Assembly (NCBI GenBank): GCA_030848545.1
Contig: JAVDCA010000007.1
Coordinates: forward strand, 62,001-126,000
Reading direction: 5' to 3'
DNA from: Astrobacterium formosum
GTDB taxonomy: Bacteria; Pseudomonadota; Alphaproteobacteria; Rhizobiales; Xanthobacteraceae
DNA: 64,000 nt
Each line of letters opens with the position of its first letter. Position 1 is the first letter of the stretch. Positions 46,253-54,629 of the stretch are shown here, piece by piece. The notes under the pieces were generated by a model, which was given only the letters and a program-made list of their open reading frames with translations, had not been told where the DNA came from and did not search any database. The position numbers and the translations under genes are program-made.

Positions 46253-47385
46253 GAGCGCGCTCCGCCCTCGCGCACGGTCACCCGCACGTTGTTGGTCAGC
46301 TGCAGGTGCCCATCCGTGACGACGGTTTCGCCGCCGTTCAGTCCGTCGGCGATGACGGATTCTTGCCCGACCGCCCGCGAGACCGTCACGGGACGGACCT
46401 GGGCGACGCCGTTCGAAACGACGAATACGTAGGTGCCCTGCTGGCTCACCTGCACCGCGGCGGTCGGAACCGAGACGGCATCCTCGTCGCGGATGGTGAG
46501 CGAAACGTTGACCAGCGTGCCGGGCCACAGGAGCTCGTCCTGGTTGGGCATGGTGGCGCGGATGGTGGCCGTGCCGGTCGCTGAATCGATGGTGTTCTCG
46601 ATCATCGTCACGACGCCCGAGGCGTGCTTGTCCGACCCCGGCACCATCACATCGACGCTTGCACTCTCGTTGGCGAGAGCCTGGCGGATATCGGGCAGGA
46701 AGCGCTGTGGGACCGTGAAACTGACGTAGATGGGCGAAAGCTGGATGATGGTGGCGATCGGCTGCAGGTCGGCGGCACGCACGAAATTGCCGACCTTGAC
46801 CGCGGCGGCGCTGATGCGTCCCGAGATCGGTGCCTTGATGGAATAGTAGGAAAGCAGGACCTTGAGATTATCCAGGGCCGCGGAGTTGGCCTTGATGGAC
46901 GCCGAGTAAGTGGCGACCTGGGTCTTGGCATTGTCGAGATTGACGGTCGGGGTCGCGTTTTTCTCGACCAGTTCCGTGTAGCGGCGCACATCGCGTTGCG
47001 CGCCTTCGAGCTGCGCCTGGTCGCGTGCCACTGTGCCTTCGGCCTGGGCGACCTGGGCGCTGATGGCACGCGAATCGAGCGTCACCAGAAGGTCGCCCTT
47101 GTTGACCAGCGCGCCGTCGGCAAAATGCACGCCGACGATCTCGTTGTCGACACGCGACTTGATCGCCACATTGGCGATCGGGGTCACGGACCCGAGTGCT
47201 TCGATGCGAACAGGCGTCTGCTTTCGAACCGCCTGGCCGACGAGGACGGCAACGGTCCTGACCTGCCGGTCCTGATTGGCCTGCGCCGATCCCCGGTCGG
47301 CTTTTTCGAACCAGCGGGTCGAGAGCGTCGCCCCGCCCACGGTGATGGCGGCGATTACCGCGACCCAAACCCATCGCTTTTTCAT
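46249..47385 (-). CDS. RND efflux periplasmic adaptor (MdtA-like)
   Basis: The 378-residue adaptor has one N-terminal membrane anchor (about residues 5-22), then VGQAVRKQTPVRIEALGSVT, a barrel-sandwich with IKSRVDNEIVGVHFADGALV and a Gln/Ala-rich hairpin, typical of MdtA/MexA proteins. It connects the MdtB/C-like pump to an outer-membrane channel. Its stop overlaps the pump start, so the two are translationally coupled. The promoter should lie in the 242-base gap before xth. Confidence 0.93.
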   Translation of the reverse strand: MKKRWVWVAVIAAITVGGATLSTRWFEKADRGSAQANQDRQVRTVAVLVGQAVRKQTPVRIEALGSVTPIANVAIKSRVDNEIVGVHFADGALVNKGDLLVTLDSRAISAQVAQAEGTVARDQAQLEGAQRDVRRYTELVEKNATPTVNLDNAKTQVATYSASIKANSAALDNLKVLLSYYSIKAPISGRISAAAVKVGNFVRAADLQPIATIIQLSPIYVSFTVPQRFLPDIRQALANESASVDVMVPGSDKHASGVVTMIENTIDSATGTATIRATMPNQDELLWPGTLVNVSLTIRDEDAVSVPTAAVQVSQQGTYVFVVSNGVAQVRPVTVSRAVGQESVIADGLNGGETVVTDGHLQLTNNVRVTVREGGARS

Positions 47386-47627
47386 CGGCGGTCGTTCTCG
47401 CGTTCCGGCGTGCTCCCGGAGCGTCCTTTTGCCAACGGCGAACTCGAGGGCCCCTTGAGCGCAGGACTCCCATCGCCCGTCAATCTAGCCAAAATGGCGT
47501 GCTATTTGACTAACATATTCGTGTGAAGGCCACAAAAAGGACGGCCTCCGTAAACAGACCGCGGCTTCGCCTTTCATGGCGTCGCGAGATGGGGCATTTT
47601 GGCGCCGCAACACCTAGGGATTGCCTC

Positions 47628-48413
47628 ATGCGCATCGCCACCTGGAACGTGAATTCAGTCAAACAGCGGATCGGCAACCTGGTGGCATGGCTTTCGGAGC
47701 GCGCCCCCGATGTGGTGTGCCTTCAGGAAACCAAGTGCGTCGACGAGGCCTTCCCGCGCGAGCCACTGGAAGCTCTCGGTTACAATCTGGCCGTGCACGG
47801 ACAGAAAACATTCAATGGCGTGGCAATCCTGTCCAAGAGGCCGATCGAGGACGTGCGCTGCGGCCTTGCCGGCGACGACGGTGACGACCATGCGCGTTTT
47901 CTCGAGGCGGTGGTTTCGACGGGCACCGGCGTGGTCCGGATCGCTTCGCTCTATCTGCCCAATGGCAATCCGCCGGATACGGATAAATACACCTACAAGC
48001 TGAAATGGATGGATCGGCTTCTTGAATTCGCGCGCGAACGCCTGGCGCTGGAAGAGCCGCTGGTGATGGCGGGCGACTACAACGTCATCCCGACCACTGC
48101 CGACGCCAAGCATCCGGCGGCCTGGACAGGCGATGCCCTGTTTTTACCGCCGACGCGCGAGCGCTTTCAGGCGCTCGTCAATCTCGGCCTCACCGACGCC
48201 CTGCGCGCCACCAGCGACGCCCGTGACCTGTACACGTTCTGGGATTATCAGGCTGGGGCCTGGCAGAAGAACAACGGTATCCGCATCGATCACCTGCTGT
48301 TGTCGCCGCAAGCCGTCGACCGCCTCGCCGGCACCGGGATCGACCGGCACGTGCGCGCCTGGGAGAAGCCGTCCGATCACGTGCCGGTCTACGTGGACCT
48401 GGCGGTTGAGTGA
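47628..48413 (+). CDS. xth: Exodeoxyribonuclease III
   Basis: The 261-residue enzyme cuts abasic sites and removes 3'-blocked ends in base excision repair. Conserved residues are Asn in TWNVNS (residue 8-ish), Glu in LQETK (about 31-35), Asp and Asn in GDYNVIP (about 149-155), and Asp-His in SDHVPVY near the end. Met at 47628 (MRIATWNVNS) is the family start; the long upstream frame is not conserved. In relatives xth lies next to erpA; here 7.6 kb of accessory genes lies between them. Confidence 0.95.
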   Translation: MRIATWNVNSVKQRIGNLVAWLSERAPDVVCLQETKCVDEAFPREPLEALGYNLAVHGQKTFNGVAILSKRPIEDVRCGLAGDDGDDHARFLEAVVSTGTGVVRIASLYLPNGNPPDTDKYTYKLKWMDRLLEFARERLALEEPLVMAGDYNVIPTTADAKHPAAWTGDALFLPPTRERFQALVNLGLTDALRATSDARDLYTFWDYQAGAWQKNNGIRIDHLLLSPQAVDRLAGTGIDRHVRAWEKPSDHVPVYVDLAVE

Positions 48414-48500
48414 AGGCCTGCCGTTCACCCTCGTGCCGGCAACCAGGCTCGCCAGCCAGCAGATTTCCTTACGTCCATGTCAACCACCTCACCGCCGCCG

Positions 48501-49235
48501 TCAGTTCTGGGCGGTGGGCCGAATTACGATGCTGTTCACGTCGACCTCCGGCGGTTGGTCGACAACGAACGCGATGGCACCGGCAACGGCTTCGGGTGCA
48601 AGACCGATTTCCTCGACCTGCCTGCCGATGGCTGCCCGGGTCGCCGGATGCTGGATCGAGGCGGCGAAGTCGGTGGCGACCATGCCGGGTGAAATCTCGC
48701 TGACCCGCAGATGTGGCCCCGCCTCTTGACGCAAGGCCTCGGTGATCGTGCGCACGGCATTCTTGGTGCCGGCGTAGATGCCTTGCGGCGACACGATCCG
48801 CAGGCCGGAAGTCGAGATCACATTGATGAAGTGTCCGGCGCCCTGGCGGCGGAATACCGGCAGGGCCGCGGCGATGCCGTAGAGCACGCCGAGCATGTTG
48901 ACCTCGACCATTGCCTGCCAATCGTCCACCCGTAGTTCGTCGATAGGCGAAATGGGTCCGATCCCCGCATTGCTGATGAGCACGTCGAGGCGACCGAACC
49001 GTGTGCAGGCGAGTTCCACCAGGTTTTGCAGGTCCGCCCGCCGGGTCACGTCCGTGGCCTGCCAGGCAGCCTCCCCACCCGCGGACGAAATGTCCGCAGC
49101 GAGCGTCCGCAGCGCGTCCTCGCGCCTGGCACCGAGCACGACTTTGGCGCCGCCCCGGGCAAGCATCAGCGCGGTCGCGCGCCCGATGCCGCTACTGGCG
49201 CCGGTGATCGCCAGAACTTTGCCGTCAATAGCCAT
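48501..49235 (-). CDS. Short-chain dehydrogenase/reductase
   Basis: The 244-residue classical SDR has the cofactor motif GASSGIG (residues 12-18), NAG at about residue 90-92, the catalytic Ser in NVISTSG (about 138-144) and the Y-x-x-x-K pair in YAGTK (about 154-158). The fold suits NADP-dependent oxidation or reduction of an alcohol or ketone. It is divergent from an AraC regulator with 72 bases between, and is probably its target. Substrate unknown. Confidence 0.92.
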   Translation of the reverse strand: MAIDGKVLAITGASSGIGRATALMLARGGAKVVLGARREDALRTLAADISSAGGEAAWQATDVTRRADLQNLVELACTRFGRLDVLISNAGIGPISPIDELRVDDWQAMVEVNMLGVLYGIAAALPVFRRQGAGHFINVISTSGLRIVSPQGIYAGTKNAVRTITEALRQEAGPHLRVSEISPGMVATDFAASIQHPATRAAIGRQVEEIGLAPEAVAGAIAFVVDQPPEVDVNSIVIRPTAQN

Positions 49236-49307
49236 TCGCTGTTCCTTCCATCATGCCCCCGCCGGAATGTGGCACCACCAGGCAAGACGACCTATGTTCG
49301 AAACGCG

Positions 49308-50243
49308 ATGACTTCGTCGAGATCGTCCAAAGACTGCGACCCCCTCTCCGACGCCCTCCTCGTGCTGGGCGCCAGCAGCATGCGGCGGACGAAGTTGGTG
49401 GCACGCGGCGAATGGGCTTTGAGTTTTCCTGGGCTTGCACGGTTGAAATTCGTAGCCGTGCTCGATGGCCGATGCTGGATCACTCTCCCGGACGTGCCGC
49501 CGCAGCCTCTGCGGGCGGGAGACACCTTCGTTTTGAGCAACCGTGCCTATGTGGTTGCGAGCGATCCGGCCATTACGCCCACCGATGGTGCGGCTTTGTT
49601 CAAGAACACGGACGAAGTTTTGCTCGGACGGGAGGGTGGCGAGACTGTCGCGGTCGGCGGCGGCTTGGAGTTCGAAAGCGACGCGGCCCGTTTCCTGGCC
49701 GATACGTTGTTCCCGCCATTCATGTTTTTGCCGGCGCGCTCACCGATGGCAGGGGTCGTGGCGACGACGCTCGCACTGCTGGACGACGAGATGAGTCAGG
49801 CGCGCCTTGGCGGTTCGCTGATGACGGCACGCCTCGCCGACATCCTGCTGATGCAGGTGCTGCGCGCCTGTATTTCAGAACCCGAGGCCGCACATGCAGC
49901 CTGGATCGGCGCCCTCGCCGACGCCCAGATCGGCCACGCGCTCCGGCTCATGCACCAAGACCTCGCCCGGCCCTGGACGGTTGAAGCGTTGGCAAGCGCG
50001 GTCGGCATGTCGAGATCGGCCCTCGCCTCGCGTTTCCGCCACCTGGTCGGAAAACCGCCGCTCAATTATCTCCGGCACTGGCGGATGCTGCTCGCCCGCA
50101 ATGCCCTTCGCCATGAGCAAACCTCGGTTGGTTCGCTCGCCGCCCGGTTCGGTTATGAATCCGAAAGTGCGTTCACCCACGCCTACAAGCGTACGTTCGG
50201 CCATTCGCCCCGGCGCGACGCGAGGCAGGTCGGTGCGCTTTGA
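49308..50243 (+). CDS. AraC-family regulator with cupin sensor domain
   Basis: The 311-residue protein has an N-terminal cupin-type domain of the AraC-binding-domain 6 form (LGASSMRRTKLVARGEWALS, residues 18-37) and a C-terminal AraC helix-turn-helix pair (about residues 205-305, with RPWTVEALASAVGMSRSALA and GYESESAFTHAYKRTFGHSP). The Met at 49308 starts the protein. It is divergent from an SDR gene, a common pairing in which the regulator controls the dehydrogenase. The inducer is unknown. Confidence 0.92.
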   Translation: MTSSRSSKDCDPLSDALLVLGASSMRRTKLVARGEWALSFPGLARLKFVAVLDGRCWITLPDVPPQPLRAGDTFVLSNRAYVVASDPAITPTDGAALFKNTDEVLLGREGGETVAVGGGLEFESDAARFLADTLFPPFMFLPARSPMAGVVATTLALLDDEMSQARLGGSLMTARLADILLMQVLRACISEPEAAHAAWIGALADAQIGHALRLMHQDLARPWTVEALASAVGMSRSALASRFRHLVGKPPLNYLRHWRMLLARNALRHEQTSVGSLAARFGYESESAFTHAYKRTFGHSPRRDARQVGAL

Positions 50244-50250
50244 GACGCCG

Positions 50251-51246
50251 CTACGGTCGGCTGCCGTTGAGCCAGGTCTCGATGAAGGTCAGCGCCATGG
50301 CGCGCTGGTCGTCGGAGGCCTGGGCGGAGGCGGCAGCGTGCAGCTCGGTGATGCGCTTGTCCTGCGGGGCCGCGTCGCGGGCGAGCGTGAGCCACATCAG
50401 GCCTCGCGCCGCCTGGCGCGGCACCAGATCGCCCTTGAACAGCATGGCGCCGAGCAGCGCCTGGGCTTGGGGCTGCCCCTTGTTGGCGGCAAGCGTCAGC
50501 CAGCGCGCCGCCTGGCGGCCGTCCTTCTCGCCGCCCTTGCCGTCGTGATACATGCGGCCGAGATGATACTGCGCCTGGGCGTCGCCGAAATAGGAGGCCG
50601 CATAGGCGAACATCTCGCGGGCCCGGTACGGATTGGCCTTGACGGGCGAGTTGGCGATGCCCTCGGCATAATAGAGCCCGAGCGACACCAGCGCATTGGC
50701 GACGAACGGAGCCTGGGTGGTGCCGATGGAATCGTCGGCCCGCTCGTCGGCGATGTCCTGGAACATGCGGAAGGCACGGTAGTCGTCGCGCTTGACCTGG
50801 GTGCCGTCCGCATACATGCGGCCGAGTTTCCACTGGGCGACCACATGGCCGCGGGTGGCCGCGTATTCGAGCGCCGCAATGCCGGCCTTCACGTTGCCGG
50901 CCGCCAGCGCCTGATGGCCGGACCGGAAGGCATCGATGGCGTTGAGCTGGCCGCCGCCGGGCGGCGGCGCACGCAGGCCGATCCCCGGCGGCGCCAGCGC
51001 CGGACCGGGCACGATGCCCGGCAGCCGCGACGGCGCGACCGCCTTGGCGGGCAGGCTGGAGGGCGCCAGGGCCGGTGCCGTGATGTCGTTTTGCGGGGCG
51101 AGGTCGAGCCCGACCGCCGGGGCGATGTCGCTGGGCGAACGCGTACCGTCGAAGGCCGACGCCGGACCGACGCCGAACCCCGCGGCCAACAGAACGACCG
51201 AAAGAACCGTCGGTCGAACAGAGATGATACGCTCAGATATCCGCAT
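50251..51246 (-). CDS. exoR: ExoR-like periplasmic Sel1-repeat regulator
   Basis: The 331-residue protein has a signal peptide (cleavage near residue 28, GPASA), a Pro-rich linker (residues 30-95), then Sel1-type repeats: GIAALEYAATRGHVVAQWKL, AYAASYFGDAQAQYHLGRMY and WLTLAANKGQPQAQALLGAM, and the end RGLMWLTLARDAAP. Order and wording of these segments match ExoR, the periplasmic inhibitor of the ChvG/ExoS sensor kinase that governs exopolysaccharide and acid responses in rhizobia. Its start lies within the last codons of ilvD (overlap 51233-51246). Compared with classical ExoR (about 268 residues) it has an extra Pro-rich linker. Confidence 0.82.
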   Translation of the reverse strand: MRISERIISVRPTVLSVVLLAAGFGVGPASAFDGTRSPSDIAPAVGLDLAPQNDITAPALAPSSLPAKAVAPSRLPGIVPGPALAPPGIGLRAPPPGGGQLNAIDAFRSGHQALAAGNVKAGIAALEYAATRGHVVAQWKLGRMYADGTQVKRDDYRAFRMFQDIADERADDSIGTTQAPFVANALVSLGLYYAEGIANSPVKANPYRAREMFAYAASYFGDAQAQYHLGRMYHDGKGGEKDGRQAARWLTLAANKGQPQAQALLGAMLFKGDLVPRQAARGLMWLTLARDAAPQDKRITELHAAASAQASDDQRAMALTFIETWLNGSRP

Positions 51247-52957
51247 AGCACTTGGTCTCAGCGGCTCCGCCTGGATGGGTGACCGCGCCGCCCCGCGCCG
51301 GTCCCACCTGTTCGGCGTATTTCCATAAATACCCGGACGCGAATGCTGGCCGCGGCGGTTTCCACCCCACCCGCCGTCGCACCAGTTCCTCGTCCGATAC
51401 GCGCACACTCAAGTTTCCCGTCTCGGCGTCGATGTCGATGACGTCGCCGTCGCGGATCAAGGCGATCGGGCCGCCGGCGAACGCCTCCGGCCCCACATGG
51501 CCGATGCAGAAGCCACGCGTCGCGCCGGAAAAACGTCCATCGGTGATCAACGCGACCGTCCCGCCTTTGCCCTGTCCGTAGAGGGCGGCGGTGGTCGCCA
51601 GCATCTCGCGCATGCCCGGGCCACCCTTGGGGCCTTCGTAGCGGATGACCAGCACGTCGCCGTCCCTGTACGCCTTGTTCTTGACCGCCTCGAAACACGC
51701 TTCCTCGCCGTCGAAACAGCGGGCCGGCCCCGAGAATTGAAGGTTCTGCATGCCGGCGACCTTCACGATGGCGCCGTCGGGAGCCAGATTGCCTTTCAGG
51801 CCCACGACGCCGCCGGTGCGTGTCAGCGGCCGGTCGGCCGGACGGACCACGTCCTGGTCCGCATTCCATTTCACCCGCGCCATGTTTTCGGCCAAGCTGC
51901 GCCCGGTCACGGTCATGCAGTCTCCGTGCATGTAGCCGTGGTCGAGCAGCGTCTTCATCAGCAACGGGACGCCACCAGCCTCGAACAAATCTTTGGCGAC
52001 ATAACGGCCGCCGGGTTTCAAATCCGCAATATAGGGCGTGCGCTTGAACACTTCGGCGACATCGAACAGGTCGAAGGGGATGCCGCATTCGTGGGCGATG
52101 GCCGGCAGATGCAGGGCCGCATTGGTCGAGCCGCCGGACGCTGCTACCACGGCGGCGGCATTCTCGAGCGCCTTGCGGGTGACGATGTCGCGCGGCCGAA
52201 TACCGGCCTTGACCAGCTCGAGCACCTGCTCGCCCGCCATCATGCAGAACTTGTCGCGGATCTCGTACGGGGCCGGCGCGCCGGCCGAATACGGCAAGGC
52301 GAGACCGATCGCCTCCGACACCGTCGCCATGGTGTTGGCGGTGAACTGGGCCCCGCAGGCGCCCGCCGACGGGCAGGCATTCTGCTCCAGCGTGTCGAGA
52401 TCGTCCTCCGACATGGCGCCGACCGAGTGCTTGCCGACCGCCTCGAAGACGTCCTGGATGGTGACCGGCTGGCCCTTGAAGGTGCCGGGCAGGATCGAGC
52501 CGCCATAGATGAAGATCGAAGGCACGTTGAGCCGGCACATGACCATCATCATGCCGGGCAAGGACTTGTCGCAGCCGGCGATGCCCACCAGGGCGTCGTA
52601 TCCATGGCCCCGCACGGTCAATTCCACCGAGTCGGCGATGGCCTCGCGGGACGGCAGCGAGGCCTTCATGCCCTCGTGCCCCATGGCGATGCCGTCGGTC
52701 ACCGTGATGGTGCAGAACTCGCGCGGGGTGCCGCCGGCGGCGGCGACGCCCTTCTTGACCACCTGGGCCTGGCGCATCAGTGCGATATTGCAAGGGGCGG
52801 CTTCGTTCCAGCAACTGGCAACGCCGACGAAGGGCTGGTGGATCTGTTCGGTGGTGAGCCCCATGGCGTAATAGAACGCGCGATGGGGGGCCCGCTCCGG
52901 ACCCTCGGTCACGTGGCGGCTGGGCAGTCGACTCTTGAGGCTCGCTTTGGCGTCCAT
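51233..52957 (-). CDS. ilvD: Dihydroxy-acid dehydratase
   Basis: The 574-residue Fe-S enzyme dehydrates dihydroxy acids to 2-oxo acids in the last shared step of valine and isoleucine synthesis. Cluster-ligand cysteines are in GVASCWNEAAPCN (about residue 45-57), GIAGCDKSLPGMM (about 118-130) and CPSAGACGAQFTANTM (about 191-206). The order and spacing match plant-type, [2Fe-2S]-containing IlvD. Its end overlaps the start of exoR. The 327 bases upstream carry no gene. Confidence 0.95.
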   Translation of the reverse strand: MDAKASLKSRLPSRHVTEGPERAPHRAFYYAMGLTTEQIHQPFVGVASCWNEAAPCNIALMRQAQVVKKGVAAAGGTPREFCTITVTDGIAMGHEGMKASLPSREAIADSVELTVRGHGYDALVGIAGCDKSLPGMMMVMCRLNVPSIFIYGGSILPGTFKGQPVTIQDVFEAVGKHSVGAMSEDDLDTLEQNACPSAGACGAQFTANTMATVSEAIGLALPYSAGAPAPYEIRDKFCMMAGEQVLELVKAGIRPRDIVTRKALENAAAVVAASGGSTNAALHLPAIAHECGIPFDLFDVAEVFKRTPYIADLKPGGRYVAKDLFEAGGVPLLMKTLLDHGYMHGDCMTVTGRSLAENMARVKWNADQDVVRPADRPLTRTGGVVGLKGNLAPDGAIVKVAGMQNLQFSGPARCFDGEEACFEAVKNKAYRDGDVLVIRYEGPKGGPGMREMLATTAALYGQGKGGTVALITDGRFSGATRGFCIGHVGPEAFAGGPIALIRDGDVIDIDAETGNLSVRVSDEELVRRRVGWKPPRPAFASGYLWKYAEQVGPARGGAVTHPGGAAETKCYADI

Positions 52958-53284
52958 GGGGACTAGCCTGTCACGCGGGGCCGTTCAGCCTGGTGGACCC
53001 GCCAGGCACGGAAGCTCTTCAGAGCAATTCGAAATCATGGAGACGTGTGGCGGAAAATAGGCGTCGGCCCTGTCCGGCCGGAGCTCGGGCCAATTGTTGT
53101 TAATGTGTTGCGAACACGACACATCCAGTGTGGCCAATCCGCCGCAGTCCGGCGCGATCTTGGATTTGCGCAAATACGGACCTCAGCCAGTTCAGACCGG
53201 CTTGGCTTCTGGCCAGGGGCTGCGGCAGATTTCCGCCAACATGTCGCCCCGCCCCTCGCCGTCTTGGCATTCGACAAAAAAGCC
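52958..53284. other. Divergent spacer between ilvD and the glycosylase gene
   Basis: No gene, repeat or clear regulatory motif was found here. It must carry promoters for both flanking genes. A leader peptide or attenuator for branched-chain amino-acid control was looked for on the ilvD side and was not seen. Confidence 0.4.
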
Positions 53285-53863
53285 ATGCCCGTCCTTCGCC
53301 GATCCTTCTTCGCCCGCAGCGTGCACGCGGTCGCGCCCGAACTGATTGGCGCACGACTCCTGGTGGACGGCGCCGGCGGCGTTATCGTCGAAGTGGAGGC
53401 CTATCACCACACCGATCCGGCGGCACACAGCTACCGAGGCATGACCGAGCGCAATGCCGTCATGTTCGGTCCGCCCGGACATGCCTATGTGTACCGGTCC
53501 TACGGCATCCACTGGTGCCTCAACTTCGTCTGCGAAGCGGCCGGCAGCGCCAGCGCCGTGCTGATCCGGGCGATCGAGCCGACCGAGGGCCTTGCCGCCA
53601 TGCGGCAGCGGCGCGGCTGCAACGAGAACCGGCTGCTGTGCGCCGGCCCCGGCCGGCTGGCGCAGGCCCTGGGCGTCACACTCGCCCATAACGGCCTTGC
53701 CCTCGACCGGGCGCCGTTCGAAATCCACGCCCGTGCCAAGGAAATGCCGATCCAGCTCGTCGTCGGTCCACGCATCGGCATCAGCAAGGCGGTGGACCTG
53801 CCGTGGCGTTATGGGCTGGCCGGATCGGCGTTCCTCAGCCGGCGCTTTCCCGTGGCGAGGTGA
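53285..53863 (+). CDS. 3-methyladenine DNA glycosylase (AAG/MPG family)
   Basis: The 192-residue enzyme matches the AAG family that excises alkylated purines: [20 protein letters not shown] (about 33-52, with the catalytic Glu), [19 protein letters not shown] (about 67-85) and [13 protein letters not shown] (about 118-130). Met at 53285 starts [20 protein letters not shown]. The frame upstream of it remains open but is not conserved. It converges on the alpha/beta hydrolase gene. Confidence 0.9.
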   Translation: MPVLRRSFFARSVHAVAPELIGARLLVDGAGGVIVEVEAYHHTDPAAHSYRGMTERNAVMFGPPGHAYVYRSYGIHWCLNFVCEAAGSASAVLIRAIEPTEGLAAMRQRRGCNENRLLCAGPGRLAQALGVTLAHNGLALDRAPFEIHARAKEMPIQLVVGPRIGISKAVDLPWRYGLAGSAFLSRRFPVAR

Positions 53864-53887
53864 GATTGAACGGCCGCCTCTTTCCGT

Positions 53888-54568
53888 TCAGGCCGATTCT
53901 TCCAGGATGCGCGCGACCTCCTGGGGCTTGTCGATCATCAGGTCATGGCCGCAGTCGACCACATGGGTCTTCCAGTCCGGCGCTTGCCTGAACTCCTCGT
54001 AGAGGCCTTGCCAGAGCGGACTGGCGAAGGTGGTGCGCACATAGGTCTTCTTTGGAATGCGCTTGTAGGCGCCGGCAGCGGGCAGTTTCTCCAGATATGT
54101 CCTGACCGGCTGCGGCGTGACCTTGGAGTCGACCCAGGCCCGGTCTGCCTCGTTCACGCCCATGCCCTTGGCGGAATAGGGCGGCAATAGCCCCGATGTC
54201 GGCAGATCGCGCGGCGAGATGTCCACCATCGCCTGGCCATCGGCGGGAATGAACGCGTCGAGGAAAACGATGGATGCGATCCGGTCCGAGATCGTCTCGG
54301 CGGCGCCCACGATGACGAGGCCCGCATAGGAGTGGCCGACCAGCACGACGTCATGAAGGTCTTCCCATTTGACCAGATTGACGACGTCGAGGACGTGAGT
54401 CGTCAGATCGACCGCATCGCCGGCGAGATGCGAACGATCGGCCAGCCCGGTCAAGCTGAGCGGATAGACCCGATGACCGTCTGCACGCAGAATTTCGGCG
54501 ACACGGCGGTAGCACCAGGCACCGTGCCAGGCGCCGGGGACCAGGACGAAGGTTCTCGAAACGGACAT
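53888..54568 (-). CDS. Alpha/beta hydrolase (EstC/hydroxynitrile lyase-like)
   Basis: The 226-residue protein has FVLVPGAWHGAWCYRRVAEI (oxyanion region, about residue 6-25), the nucleophile elbow GHSYAG (about residue 83-88) and the catalytic His in DCGHDLMIDKP (about 207-217). The small size and the PGAWHGAW motif place it with EstC, salicylate-esterase and hydroxynitrile-lyase relatives. GGGAG lies six bases before Met 54568, so the longer form from 54682 is rejected. The substrate is unknown. Confidence 0.87.
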   Translation of the reverse strand: MSVSRTFVLVPGAWHGAWCYRRVAEILRADGHRVYPLSLTGLADRSHLAGDAVDLTTHVLDVVNLVKWEDLHDVVLVGHSYAGLVIVGAAETISDRIASIVFLDAFIPADGQAMVDISPRDLPTSGLLPPYSAKGMGVNEADRAWVDSKVTPQPVRTYLEKLPAAGAYKRIPKKTYVRTTFASPLWQGLYEEFRQAPDWKTHVVDCGHDLMIDKPQEVARILEESA

Positions 54569-54629
54569 GCTCGTCTCCCTCAGTGAGACGTCAGCATAGT
54601 CCGTCCGATCAGCCTTCCCTTGCGGCGCG

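Noticed and set aside
42965-46432. Plus-strand open frame of 1155 codons
   Set aside because: It is antisense to the MdtB/C-like RND pump, which is clearly the real gene. The long frame is a by-product of GC-rich codons.
53045-53284. Extended N-terminus of the DNA glycosylase
   Set aside because: The family begins close to [12 protein letters not shown] at 53285; the upstream codons give no recognisable sequence.
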